DNA of 64,000 nt, taken from assembly GCA_023415305.1 (NCBI GenBank), contig JAEZKZ010000062.1, positions 1-64,000 of the forward strand, in the 5' to 3' direction. This stretch comes from Bacillota bacterium. GTDB lineage: Bacteria > Bacillota > Clostridia > Acetivibrionales > DSM-1351. Below, in pieces: positions 53,800 through 62,841 of the stretch (the first letter of the stretch is position 1; every line of letters starts with the position of its first letter). The notes below the pieces were generated by a model. That model was not told where the DNA came from and ran no database searches. It was given only the letters and a program-made list of their open reading frames with translations. Made by a program: the position numbers and the translations under genes.

Positions 53800-55320
53800 A
53801 TGATAGTTAAAAACCCTATAATATGGGCAGACTTTCCTGACCCTGATATTATTCGCGTTGATAATACCTATTATATGGTGTGTACAACCATGTTTGTCAT
53901 GCCTGGGGGGCCAATACTTAAATCTGAGGATCTTTATCATTGGGAGTTGGTCTCCTATGTATTTGAGACTATTGAGGAGAACGATATTTATCAGCTTAAG
54001 TGTGGAAAAAATGCTTATGGCAAGGGACAGTGGGCCACAAGTCTGAAATACCACAAGGGAATTTTCTACGCATGTTTTATGTGTCATGACATGAAAAAGA
54101 CCTATATATATTATACTGATAATATTGAAAAAAGCGGCTGGAGCAGATATGTGCTTGAGGGCAGCTATCATGATATGTCCTTCTTGTTTGACAAAGATAA
54201 GGCATATCTGATATATGGCAACGGTGATATAAGGATCGTTGAATTAAGGGATGATTTGTCGGGGATAAAGGAGAACGGAGTTGATAAGCTGCTCTTCAGT
54301 ACACCCTCCATAAATGTATGTCTGCGCTGTGAGGGCTGCAGAGCTTACAAAATAAATGAGTATTACTATTTGCTGTTTATTGAGTGGCCAGCTGACGGCT
54401 GTGGCAGAAGGCGGGTCGTATGCTATCGCTCACGGGAACTGCTGGGGGAATATGAAAGAGAAATACTCCTTGATGATGACATGGGCTACCAAAATCAGGG
54501 TGTTGCACAAGGAGCGCTGGTGGATACTCCTGAAGGTGATTGGTATTCAATTTTGTTTCAGGATCATGGTGCTGTGGGGAGAATACCATATCTGCTTCCT
54601 GTTTCCTGGGAGAATGGGTGGCCTGTTATCGGTATTGACGGAAAGGTACCAGAGAGTTTTGAAGTACCATTTAATAAGTACCATACAAAGCCATTGATAA
54701 TGAGTGACAGCTTTAATCACTCTGAAAACAAATTGAATTTATGCTGGGAGTGGAATCACAACCCCGAAGAAGGCTGCTGGTCTTTTACTGAACGTCCGGG
54801 TTATTTGAGATTGCATTCCGCCTCACTGGCGAAAGACATTTTAACTGCCAGAAATACATTAACTCAACGTACCAGCGGTCCTCGCTGTGCTTTTACGGTA
54901 GAGCTGGATACCGAAGGGATGAATTCCGGTGATTATGCAGGTATTGTAGCTTTGCAGGGTAATTACGGAATGATAGGAGTCAAGGCTGATGAAAATTGCT
55001 TAAAAAGAGTTGTAGTTTCTAAAAAAGACAGTGAAGGCAAACAGAAAGAGGAAATGTATCTACTTTTTACAGGTACGCATATATTTCTAAAGATAGAATT
55101 TAATTTTGAGAATAGCATAGATATTGCTTCGCTCTATTTTTCCACCGATGGTCACCAGTGGAAAAGGTTTGGCACTGATTTGAAGATGACTTATACTCTA
55201 GATCTTTTCATAGGATATCGGATAGGGCTATTTTACTATTCACAAAAGCAGTCGGGTGGGGTTGCTGATTTCAGGAACTTCAGATATGTCTCGCAAGATA
55301 TATCGCAGCTTAACGAGTAG
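53800..55320 (+). CDS. GH43 beta-xylosidase/arabinofuranosidase
   Basis: Cytoplasmic GH43 enzyme of 506 residues. Catalytic base Asp lies in IIWADFPDPDIIRVD, the transition-state Asp is probably that in SYHDMSFLFD, and the acid Glu is in LRCEGCRAYK. The C-terminal 190 residues form the GH43_C2 beta-sandwich typical of beta-xylosidases (FSFT-like start 'RPGYLRLHSASL'). The length matches that group. AAAGGAAGGCGGG precedes the ATG. Together with GH51 it should convert arabinoxylo-oligosaccharides to arabinose and xylose. Confidence 0.9.
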   Translation: MIVKNPIIWADFPDPDIIRVDNTYYMVCTTMFVMPGGPILKSEDLYHWELVSYVFETIEENDIYQLKCGKNAYGKGQWATSLKYHKGIFYACFMCHDMKKTYIYYTDNIEKSGWSRYVLEGSYHDMSFLFDKDKAYLIYGNGDIRIVELRDDLSGIKENGVDKLLFSTPSINVCLRCEGCRAYKINEYYYLLFIEWPADGCGRRRVVCYRSRELLGEYEREILLDDDMGYQNQGVAQGALVDTPEGDWYSILFQDHGAVGRIPYLLPVSWENGWPVIGIDGKVPESFEVPFNKYHTKPLIMSDSFNHSENKLNLCWEWNHNPEEGCWSFTERPGYLRLHSASLAKDILTARNTLTQRTSGPRCAFTVELDTEGMNSGDYAGIVALQGNYGMIGVKADENCLKRVVVSKKDSEGKQKEEMYLLFTGTHIFLKIEFNFENSIDIASLYFSTDGHQWKRFGTDLKMTYTLDLFIGYRIGLFYYSQKQSGGVADFRNFRYVSQDISQLNE

Positions 55321-55344
55321 AAAATAGAGGATAATAGTAAAATA

Positions 55345-55398
55345 TTGACAAATATGCAAAGTAAATGTAATATTATACATAAATGGCAACCGTTTACT
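55345..55398 (+). promoter_or_regulatory. Strong promoter with cre/LacI-like operator before the BtrH_N gene
   Basis: Consensus -35 TTGACA (55345-55350), 17-bp spacer, -10 TAATAT (55368-55373). Downstream, GGCAACCGTTTACT (55385-55398) contains the AANCGNTT core of cre and LacI-family operators, placed to block early elongation. Confidence 0.75.
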
Positions 55399-55436
55399 AC
55401 TTTTTTAAGGAAATTGATTAAGTGAGGTGGCATATT

Positions 55437-56999
55437 ATGTTATTAAATGTTCAACCGATGCATATTGATGGGTTAAACTGCAGAGAGGATATTTTTTTTA
55501 CAGTAGCAGCCCATTATAAAAGAGAATATCAGCTGGCGTTTTCCGAAGCTTTTAATTTCAAATATACTCCAGCAGAGCCGGGACAGTCTGAATGTATGGG
55601 TGGCCGTATCAGCACCGGTAATGAAAACCTGCAGGATTTACTTGAGATGTATTGCGGATTTAAGATATTAACCTTAAAAGCAGATACTGTGGATGAGATT
55701 TATAAAACAATTAGAGAGCAACTTCAACTTGGGTATCCTACTGCAATCTCAATCAACACATACTGGTGTCCCTGGAGTCGGAGTTATCAGAAGGTTAATT
55801 TCGGACACACGTGCCTTGCTATAGATATTGACTCCGAAAATAAAATTACCTGTTTGGATCCAATAGCCGGACAGGTTCATTTTTATCTGCCATATGAGGA
55901 TTTTAAAAACGGCTTTGCATATTATTCTACCTTCAGGTTTGGGATGTCACGGCAAAATTATGACTATAGAGAAGTTCTGGGTACTTCAGTAGAAAAGGTA
56001 TTCAAATATGAAATTTTCAACGATATGGAAAGATTCATCGAGGAATTTGAATCACAATTTAACTTCGACGAGGAATTTAAAAATGGCAGCGCTGATATTT
56101 GGGGTGCATTATTATTCAGGAATCTCACATATATATCAGGTTCAAGATTCCTTTACTCGCAATTTATAAATTACATAAACAAGGTTTTACAGAACTCAAA
56201 GCTGGAACAGGTTGAAAAGGAGTTTCAATGTGTACATAATAAGTGGAAGGTAGTAATAAGCTGGCTTCTGAAGGGATATTATACAGGAAATTCAGAGGGA
56301 ATTCATAAAAGAGCGCTTAAATCCTTTAAGGATATCCTTAATATGGAAAAAAACATACTGTTGAATCTTCAGGAGGCAGTACAAAATGATACCATATCAG
56401 TGCAAAAAAGTGCGGAGATATTAAATGTTGAAAACATAAGTGAAGATTGTGAATATACATTTATTGATTTAAGCAATTACTTTAACAGCAATGCTTTTCA
56501 TAGCACTGAATCAGGAGATTGTTCTGCCGACTTTACCGGAACAGGGCACTATTTCTTATCTCATAATGCCCCAAGCGGACAAATTATTTCATTGGAAAAA
56601 CTTAAATTCAGATTTCCTGAAATTATAGATAACCGTTGTAACAATATATCCTGTGACAATCAGGTTATAACTGTTCCCAGCGGGGAATATAAAGGTATTT
56701 TATTAATGGGCTCCAGTGAATGGGGCAACTTCATTGAGCAAATAGGTGTAAACTATATTGATGGGAGCAGTGACAGCATTCAGGTTAATTTCAGCGACTG
56801 GGCTACTGAGAGCCCCTTGTACGATGAGATATTCATATGGGGAGGAAAGAGTCATAATAAATATGAGGGCAGGACATATAGTAATGACTATAATTTATTT
56901 GCCATACAACGTTTAATACCTGCAAAAAAGGATTTGGAGAGCATAACCTTACCTGATTGTCCAAATATGCACATTTTTGCCGCCACCCTTTACAAGTAA
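55437..56999 (+). CDS. BtrH N-terminal-like protein (papain-fold candidate) of unknown role
   Basis: A 520-residue soluble protein. The best start is ATG 55437 with GAGGTGG upstream. The N-terminal 150 residues resemble the BtrH_N (butirosin biosynthesis protein H) domain: Cys15 in LNCREDI, a Gly-rich turn, and His124 in FGHTCLAIDIDSENKITCLDP, followed by an Asp, as in papain-like acyltransferases or peptidases. BtrH transfers an acyl group from a carrier protein. The remaining 350 residues are unfamiliar; one stretch (FKDILNMEKNILLNLQEAVQ) is helical, and the C-terminal 120 residues look beta-rich (SNYFNSNAFHSTESGDCSADF to the end). No biosynthetic gene, carrier protein or signal peptide is nearby. 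It has its own strong promoter and terminator, so it acts alone. Confidence 0.6.
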   Translation: MLLNVQPMHIDGLNCREDIFFTVAAHYKREYQLAFSEAFNFKYTPAEPGQSECMGGRISTGNENLQDLLEMYCGFKILTLKADTVDEIYKTIREQLQLGYPTAISINTYWCPWSRSYQKVNFGHTCLAIDIDSENKITCLDPIAGQVHFYLPYEDFKNGFAYYSTFRFGMSRQNYDYREVLGTSVEKVFKYEIFNDMERFIEEFESQFNFDEEFKNGSADIWGALLFRNLTYISGSRFLYSQFINYINKVLQNSKLEQVEKEFQCVHNKWKVVISWLLKGYYTGNSEGIHKRALKSFKDILNMEKNILLNLQEAVQNDTISVQKSAEILNVENISEDCEYTFIDLSNYFNSNAFHSTESGDCSADFTGTGHYFLSHNAPSGQIISLEKLKFRFPEIIDNRCNNISCDNQVITVPSGEYKGILLMGSSEWGNFIEQIGVNYIDGSSDSIQVNFSDWATESPLYDEIFIWGGKSHNKYEGRTYSNDYNLFAIQRLIPAKKDLESITLPDCPNMHIFAATLYK

Positions 57000-57076
57000 C
57001 CTGAGGTTACCCGGATATTACTTTTAACTGTAAGCAACACAGTAAATAAAAGCAGTAATAAACTTGAATATATCTT

Positions 57077-57119
57077 CTGAAAATAGAACACTGGTTTCGG
57101 CCAGTGTTCTATTTTTCAG
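57077..57119 (+). terminator. Terminator after the BtrH_N gene
   Basis: CTGAAAATAGAACACTGG (57077-57094) pairs with 57101-57119 (one extra T), with loop TTTCGG. The 3' arm holds TTTTT. Confidence 0.9.
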
Positions 57120-57243
57120 CCCATAATAATACAGCTGCACATTCACGAATGCTTTAAAAGACAGGTAAAATATACATATAATTCTCAATGATAATTATGT
57201 ATTGTTTGGAAATGATATATTTAAACACCAGTGTCTAGAATCA

Positions 57244-57362
57244 GGAGGACAGCGTGAAAAATAAATTCGGTAAGTCATCGTGCTTTTCACGCAGCGAAAA
57301 GCCACTACGTGTCTTTTCATTACTATTTGTTTACGCGCTATGCGCGTAGATGGGAGATCAAT
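57244..57362 (+). promoter_or_regulatory. Structured leader before gerKA, with possible 31-codon ORF
   Basis: AGGAGG is followed by GTG 57254, which opens a 31-codon frame ending TAG at 57347-57349. The region folds: GCGTGAAAA (57252-57260) pairs with TTTTCACGC (57284-57292), covering the GTG. GCTTTT (57282-57287) can instead pair with AAAAGC (57297-57302). TACGCGC/GCGCGTA (57332-57338 with 57342-57348) stands just before the gerKA site GGGAG. It may be a switch-like leader or a palindromic repeat insertion. The GC-rich palindromes stand out from the surroundings. Confidence 0.5.
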
Positions 57363-59222
57363 ATGGCTAAAAAGAGAGGAATTTCAAGCCTGTTTTCAAT
57401 TTTGACCTATAAAAAACCAAAAAACATAGAACCTTTCTATATACCTGAGACAGAAGAAGAGACAAAAAAAGCTGAAAAAGTCAGAGGAGTGGAACACAAG
57501 GTCAGAGGGATAAAAAAGCCTGTACCTGTATCAGAGATAAAAAAGGAAAAGGACAGGGAAAAGGATGTCCATAAAAATGAGAAATCCGAAAAGTACAAAA
57601 TTAAAGGCACTGAAGACAAAAATAAATCAGACCGAAAAATATCAAAGAATATAGATGATAATGTGGAACTTATCAAGGCCGCTTTTAATGCTGATAAAAA
57701 TAAGGACATTATTATTCGTGAGTTTAAAATAGGAAACAAGCTTAAGGCTTTTATTGCATTCATAGACGGAATGGCGGACCGAACCACCATAAACGAATTC
57801 ATAATAAGGCCATTGCTTGTAAAAAGAGATTTCTCAGAAATAGAATGTAATATGGATAAGATACTTCTTGAGGTAATTGAAACAAACCAGTCTACAAAGG
57901 TTGCCGATAGTGATGAAATGATATATGAAATATTAGTAGGTAATACCTGTCTATATGTTGAAGGCTGTGATTACTGTATATCCAGCGAGACCAAGGGCTT
58001 TGAAAAACGTTCGGTTAATACACCCCAAACCGAGGGAGTAGTGAGAGGAGCTCAGGAGGGGTTTACTGAAAACCTTCGTACAAATGTGACACTAATTAGA
58101 CGAATAATAAAAAATGAAAATCTTACTACTGAATTTTTAAAGATAGGTGCCAGAAATAATAATCAGTGTGCTGTGATGTACATTAATGGCTTAATAAACC
58201 CGGCTATAGTAGAGGAAGTAAAGAGAAGAATAGATAGTCTGGACACTGATTATATTGCCGGAAGCGGGATATTGGAGCAGTTTATTGAAGAAAATCCCTG
58301 GTCTATTATTCCGACAATAATGTCTACCGAAAGACCAGACAGAGCCGCATCTCACCTGATAGAAGGCAAGGCTGTTATTATAGCCGATGGTACACCCTTT
58401 GCCCTTGTAGTACCTATAACCGTAGCAACAATGTTCCATACACCCGAGGATACTACCTTACGGTGGCAGTATGGAACTCTTCTAAGATTTATTAGAATTT
58501 TTGCCGTATTTATAGCGACTTTTATACCCGGACTTTATGTAGCACTAACAAATTTCCACAGGGAGATGATTCCTACAGATCTTCTGATTGCTATTGCTAA
58601 AGCCCGTGAAAATGTTCCCTTCCCAACTATTGTCGAGGTTTTACTTATGGAAGCTTCATTTGAGCTTATACGAGAAGCGGGCATCAGAATCCCTGGAATC
58701 ATTGGAAATACCATAGGTATAATCGGGGCGCTTATCCTTGGACAGGCTGCAGTTCAGGCAAACCTTGTAAGTCCTGTCCTTATTATAATTGTTGCTATCA
58801 CAGGGCTTGGAAACTTTGCAATTCCTGATTTCAGTATGGCCTTTGCAGCTAGAATTACTCGTATAATTTATATAATACTGGGAGCTCTTTTGGGTTTTTA
58901 CGGTATTTCTCTGGGTATAGTTGCTATTGCAGTTATGTTAGCATGCACAAAATCCTTCGGTATCCCCATGTTAGCCTTATTTGCCCCGAAATTGTCAAAT
59001 AGTAATGATGTTATTTTAAGAATGCCTGTCTGGATGCAGCGATACAGACCCGAAAACACAAATCCTCTGGATATTACAAGGCAGCCTTATATTTCCCGAA
59101 AGTGGACTCAGGAACCACCGGTTTCAGATGGATTAAATGGAATTAACGAAGATGACGGGAGCAAACAGGATAAGGTAAAAAATACTGGCAAGGAGGATGA
59201 TGACAATGACAGCAAGGAATAG
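57363..59222 (+). CDS. gerKA: GerA-family spore germination protein, A subunit
   Basis: Inner-membrane germinant receptor subunit of 619 residues. ATG 57363 has GGGAG seven bases upstream; upstream in-frame sequence belongs to the palindromic leader. A charged N-terminal tail (about 20-100) rich in Lys and Glu precedes the GerA domain, with NIDDNVELIKAAF, EGVVRGAQEGFTENLRTNV and RGAxE-like motifs, ending in about four membrane segments (about 380-545). C-terminal tail is hydrophilic. Such proteins form complexes with B and C subunits and bind nutrients to trigger spore germination. It overlaps the next gene by 17 bp. The subtype (K, B or A) is not decidable; gerK is the usual clostridial label. 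Confidence 0.92.
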   Translation: MAKKRGISSLFSILTYKKPKNIEPFYIPETEEETKKAEKVRGVEHKVRGIKKPVPVSEIKKEKDREKDVHKNEKSEKYKIKGTEDKNKSDRKISKNIDDNVELIKAAFNADKNKDIIIREFKIGNKLKAFIAFIDGMADRTTINEFIIRPLLVKRDFSEIECNMDKILLEVIETNQSTKVADSDEMIYEILVGNTCLYVEGCDYCISSETKGFEKRSVNTPQTEGVVRGAQEGFTENLRTNVTLIRRIIKNENLTTEFLKIGARNNNQCAVMYINGLINPAIVEEVKRRIDSLDTDYIAGSGILEQFIEENPWSIIPTIMSTERPDRAASHLIEGKAVIIADGTPFALVVPITVATMFHTPEDTTLRWQYGTLLRFIRIFAVFIATFIPGLYVALTNFHREMIPTDLLIAIAKARENVPFPTIVEVLLMEASFELIREAGIRIPGIIGNTIGIIGALILGQAAVQANLVSPVLIIIVAITGLGNFAIPDFSMAFAARITRIIYIILGALLGFYGISLGIVAIAVMLACTKSFGIPMLALFAPKLSNSNDVILRMPVWMQRYRPENTNPLDITRQPYISRKWTQEPPVSDGLNGINEDDGSKQDKVKNTGKEDDDNDSKE

Positions 59223-60324
59223 TCAAGGAACCTTCGGTACCTATGAAGCAGTGTGCCTTACCACTATTCTCATGATAACAAAAATTTTCTATGTTTCTAT
59301 TGCAATAATTATAGATTCTGAAGGTACTTCCGGATGGTATGGAACGATAATCTCCTGCCTTACAAGCTTGATATTATTTTCGATAGTATTCCTGCTGATG
59401 AAAAGGTTCCCCAATATGGATATGTCACAGATATTTGAGGCTGTAATAGGTAGGTTCGCAGGTAAGGTTCTGATTTTATTGTTTGCGGCATATTTCATAT
59501 TTTATGCTTCTTCAAGCCTGAGAGAATTCATCGAAATGATTAAGGCTTATAACCTGCCTTACACTCCTCCAAGTATTCTTATTTTCGGATTTATCTCAGT
59601 ATGTGCAATTGTTGCATATTTCGGGCTGGAGGGTATCGCGCGTATATCTGGGATTTTTTTCATTCCCGTCATTACAGCAGTAGTTTTGATTTTTCTTCTG
59701 GCCAGCCCAAGGTATGACTTTAACTTTATAAAACCCTATTGGGGCTATGGATTAAAAGAAACAATAGTAACAGGGCTACTCAGAAGCTCAGATTACGATG
59801 AAGTTATTATTCTTGCTTTCATAATAAATTCCATACATGGTCTTAAAACCTTTAAGAAAGTAGGTTATACAAGTATTATTATATCCGGGATAACCTTCAG
59901 TTTAACTATATTATTTATTATTTTATCGTTTACTTACTCAGGAGGAAGAGAAAATCTATCGAGCTTATTTGAATTATCGAGAGCAATCTACTTTAACAGG
60001 TTTGTACAAAGACTGGAATCTATCTTTCTTTTTGCCTGGGTTATTTCTTCACTTGTTAGTGTATCTATAGCCTTTTATATATCAATAAGCTTATATACCA
60101 AAGCCTTTAAAATTCCGTATCACAGGCCGCTGATATTTCCATTCAGCTTTTTACTGTTTATGATAGCTCTTATTCCAAAAAATATGTCTGAGGTGTTTCA
60201 GGTGAATATACATTTTATTCGTGAATACAGCTGCTTTTTTATATACACGATACCTATACTGATACTTTTAATAGCTGCAATTTTCAGAAAAAGAGGTGAA
60301 TTGCCAGATGGTAAAAAGAGTTAG
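59206..60324 (+). CDS. gerKB: Spore germination permease-like protein, B subunit
   Basis: APC-superfamily membrane protein of 372 residues with about ten hydrophobic segments, from the GerAB/Spore_permease family. It is the membrane subunit that binds the germinant. ATG 59206 lies nine bases after AGGAGG; two ATGs nearer the site are too close. Typical features: GTFGTYEAVCLTTILMITKI, then the RF-like helix pattern (FPNMDMSQIFEAVIGRFAGK). It overlaps the A and C genes, so the three are probably translationally coupled. Expression is expected in the forespore, though I could not identify a forespore promoter. Confidence 0.93.
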   Translation: MTARNSQGTFGTYEAVCLTTILMITKIFYVSIAIIIDSEGTSGWYGTIISCLTSLILFSIVFLLMKRFPNMDMSQIFEAVIGRFAGKVLILLFAAYFIFYASSSLREFIEMIKAYNLPYTPPSILIFGFISVCAIVAYFGLEGIARISGIFFIPVITAVVLIFLLASPRYDFNFIKPYWGYGLKETIVTGLLRSSDYDEVIILAFIINSIHGLKTFKKVGYTSIIISGITFSLTILFIILSFTYSGGRENLSSLFELSRAIYFNRFVQRLESIFLFAWVISSLVSVSIAFYISISLYTKAFKIPYHRPLIFPFSFLLFMIALIPKNMSEVFQVNIHFIREYSCFFIYTIPILILLIAAIFRKRGELPDGKKS

Positions 60325-61612
60325 CCTGCTTTTGATATTATGTATCTTAATATGCGGTACTTTTACAGCCTGCTTTGATGCACAAGAGGTGGATGACGAG
60401 GTATATGCCCTTGCACTGGGGCTAGATAAGGGAATGACTAATAAAATAAGACTTACTATCCAATATCCGACCTATAAATCAGGAGGAGGGGGCGGAGGTG
60501 CAGATCAGGAAAAAAATAAGGGCGGAATGGGAAATTCCAATGAAACAGCAGGAGCAAATATTCATACAATAGAAGCACCATCAATATTGGAGGCTATCGA
60601 TATGTATGGAATGGCAATATCAAGAAGAGTGTCCTTGATGCACATGAAAAATTTGATAATATCAGAAGATATAGCAAGGGAAGGCATTGAAGATCATTTA
60701 GCACCTATGTCCAGGTTCAGGGAAACAAGAAGAATCGTTGATATAGCGGTAGTAAAAGGAACTGCACAAAAATACATTCAGGAGAATGAGGCAAATATCG
60801 GGGAAAGTTTATCTAAATCAATGGAGATAATGGCTGTCCAATCCAATAATACCAGCTATTTTCCAAGGGTGACCTTTCATGACTTTTATATCGGACTATT
60901 ATCTAACTATAATCAGAGTTTCACGGCATATACCGGGATCAACGAGTTTAAGGAATTGCCGGAAGAACAAGAAAACATAAAATCACCGCTGGTAATCAAC
61001 AATGGGTTTATACCCGGCAAACTCCCGAGATCCGGGGTAGCCAAGAGAGAATTTGTAGGTACTGCGGTTTTTTCAGCTGATAGAATGGTGGGGTATTTGA
61101 ATAGTGAGGAGACGAGATATTTTCTTATGATATTAGGTAAATTTAAAAAAGGTATCATTAGTATTCCCGACGAGAAGTTACCCGACAAGGTTATTCCTCT
61201 TGATCTTCGACTCTCCCGTAAACCTGTAATAAAAGGACATTTCAAAAAGGGGAAACCTGTTATTGACTTAAAGCTTGAATTGGAAGCAGATATAGGATCA
61301 ATACAGAGTAGAATTAACTATGAGGATAAAAACAATATCGAAAAATTAAACAAAGATGTTGAACTGTTTATTCGGGAGAGGTTGATAAATGTTGTAACCA
61401 AGGTAAAGAATGAGTATAAATCCGATGTATTTGGTTTTGGAGAAAAAGTTGCGGGATACTTCCCCACAATACAGGAATGGGAAAGATATGACTGGCTTAA
61501 GCATTTCCCTGAGGCGAGGGTTAACATAGAGGTAAATGTCAACATCAGAAGGACAGGCACTATGATTAAGTCCTCTAAAATAAGAGGTAAGAACTTACTG
61601 AATACTACCTGA
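60308..61612 (+). CDS. gerKC: Spore germination lipoprotein, C subunit (Ger(x)C)
   Basis: Lipoprotein of 434 residues with lipobox TFTAC and ATG 60308 preceded by AGAGGTG. The Ger(x)C family shows DAQEVDDEVYALALGLDKG near the N-terminus, the glycine-rich loop with GGGGGGADQ, and conserved KLELEADIGSI and RTGTMIKSS in the C-terminal part. It is the extracytoplasmic component of the receptor and overlaps the B gene by 17 bp. Confidence 0.92.
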   Translation: MVKRVSLLLILCILICGTFTACFDAQEVDDEVYALALGLDKGMTNKIRLTIQYPTYKSGGGGGGADQEKNKGGMGNSNETAGANIHTIEAPSILEAIDMYGMAISRRVSLMHMKNLIISEDIAREGIEDHLAPMSRFRETRRIVDIAVVKGTAQKYIQENEANIGESLSKSMEIMAVQSNNTSYFPRVTFHDFYIGLLSNYNQSFTAYTGINEFKELPEEQENIKSPLVINNGFIPGKLPRSGVAKREFVGTAVFSADRMVGYLNSEETRYFLMILGKFKKGIISIPDEKLPDKVIPLDLRLSRKPVIKGHFKKGKPVIDLKLELEADIGSIQSRINYEDKNNIEKLNKDVELFIRERLINVVTKVKNEYKSDVFGFGEKVAGYFPTIQEWERYDWLKHFPEARVNIEVNVNIRRTGTMIKSSKIRGKNLLNTT

Positions 61613-61649
61613 AATAAGGTTTAATTAAAGCAGTAAACGAGAGGACAGG

Positions 61650-61826
61650 GTGATTATATTGATCTATATTCTTGCAATTTTCATGCTATTGGCTGGATTC
61701 TATAGCTTCACCTATGGTATAAGCCTATGGAGAGATGATAATAAAAGACTTGGAAGCATTGGTACGATTCTTATTTCGGTATTAGGAACATTAATACCTA
61801 TAGTAACTATGTTTATCCAGCGCTGA
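61650..61826 (+). CDS. Small two-helix membrane protein, CLC_0170-like/GerD-subunit-like
   Basis: A 58-residue protein with two predicted membrane helices (IYILAIFMLLAGFYSFTYGI and TILISVLGTLIPIVTMFI) joined by a charged turn (WRDDNKRLGS). GTG 61650 follows GAGAGGACAG, and TTG 61659 is an alternative. It follows gerKC by 37 bp. Small two-helix D-type subunits are known beside germinant receptor operons, and the sequence resembles the clostridial CLC_0170 family. It likely tunes receptor assembly or activity. It is too short for automatic ORF calls. Confidence 0.7.
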   Translation: MIILIYILAIFMLLAGFYSFTYGISLWRDDNKRLGSIGTILISVLGTLIPIVTMFIQR

Positions 61827-61845
61827 ATAAACATGAAGTATTTTT

Positions 61846-62700
61846 CTATACCCCGATTTTCTTATAGGTTGAGGGTGAACAGCCTTTAACAGCCTTGAAG
61901 GATCTGTTAAAGGTGACAATACTGTTGAAGCCAACTGTATAGGCTATATCGGCCACTGACATAACTGAGTTTGTTAGATAGTGCTCAGCTTGTTTTATCC
62001 TGTATTCGTTCAGATAGAGACTGAAATTTTTTTCGGTAATATCCTTAAAAATTCTAGAGAAATAAAACTCGCTGAAGCCCACAGCCTTTGCTACGTCAGC
62101 CAGAGAAATATCATTCATGTAATTTGTCTCAATATACTTAAAGGCTTCAGACAGCTTGTCCAGCCCATGAATTTTCTTAACAGTATCTGCACCCCTTTGT
62201 GGCTTTAATCTTTCCATAACATAATTCGATATAATAGCAAGAATATCATAAATTCTTGCAGACAAAAAAAGCTGATAGCCAAAAGCCTTGTTTTGATAGC
62301 TCTCGACAATGCTCATTATATGGTTTTTTAAATCAGAGTAAAAGAGTGTCTCCCTGTGAGATATTCTGAAAGTATGGGATATAAGGGGCTTTATTATGGC
62401 GTTACTTCCAAGAGCATTAAAAACTGAGGAATCGAATTGAATAAAAATTCTTCTACCATTGTTGTTTTGGTTGATAAACCCGTGAGTATCACCATGTGCG
62501 ATAAAGATAATATCACCCTCTTCCAATGAAAATTCATTGTTATTAACCGTCATATTAAGGGTGTTTTTTTCAACATAAAGCAGTTCAATGGCGGCATGCC
62601 AGTGAACAGGATATGTGAAATCGTTCTGAGTATTATCTTCTAATCTGAAAGGAAACTCCTTGGTAAATATATCCTTTTCGTGTAAACCTTCAACAAACAT
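61846..62700 (-). CDS. AraC-family regulator
   Basis: Regulator of 284 residues. The cupin domain has YPVHWHAAIELLYVEKN and FIAHGDTHGFIN; the C-terminal HTH pair is SLADVAKAVGFSEFYFSRIF and SVADIAYTVGFNSIVTFNRS. GGAG lies eight bases before the ATG. The gene is convergent with the germination operon, which ends 19 bp away, and lies downstream of the GH3 gene on the same strand. It may control GH3. Confidence 0.88.
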   Translation of the reverse strand: MFVEGLHEKDIFTKEFPFRLEDNTQNDFTYPVHWHAAIELLYVEKNTLNMTVNNNEFSLEEGDIIFIAHGDTHGFINQNNNGRRIFIQFDSSVFNALGSNAIIKPLISHTFRISHRETLFYSDLKNHIMSIVESYQNKAFGYQLFLSARIYDILAIISNYVMERLKPQRGADTVKKIHGLDKLSEAFKYIETNYMNDISLADVAKAVGFSEFYFSRIFKDITEKNFSLYLNEYRIKQAEHYLTNSVMSVADIAYTVGFNSIVTFNRSFKAVKGCSPSTYKKIGV

Positions 62701-62785
62701 AATACAGCTCCGTTACAATCAAGTAATCTTATATACATTTTATGTGATTTATATAAAATATACAATGAGAATAGATGGCTAACCA

Positions 62786-62828
62786 TAAAAAGCTGCGGAA
62801 GTCTTATTATCTGACCTCAGCAGCTTCT
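62786..62828 (-). terminator. Terminator of the GH3 gene
   Basis: On the minus strand AAGCTGC pairs with GCAGCTT, with an imperfect inner stem, followed by TTTTTATGG. It stands between GH3 and the AraC gene. Confidence 0.75.
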
Positions 62829-62841
62829 TAGTCATATTGAA

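Noticed and set aside
57437..57802. 121-codon antisense frame in gerKA
   Set aside because: Ser/Phe-rich translation is the mirror of the Lys/Glu-rich N-terminal tail of GerKA; no independent signals.
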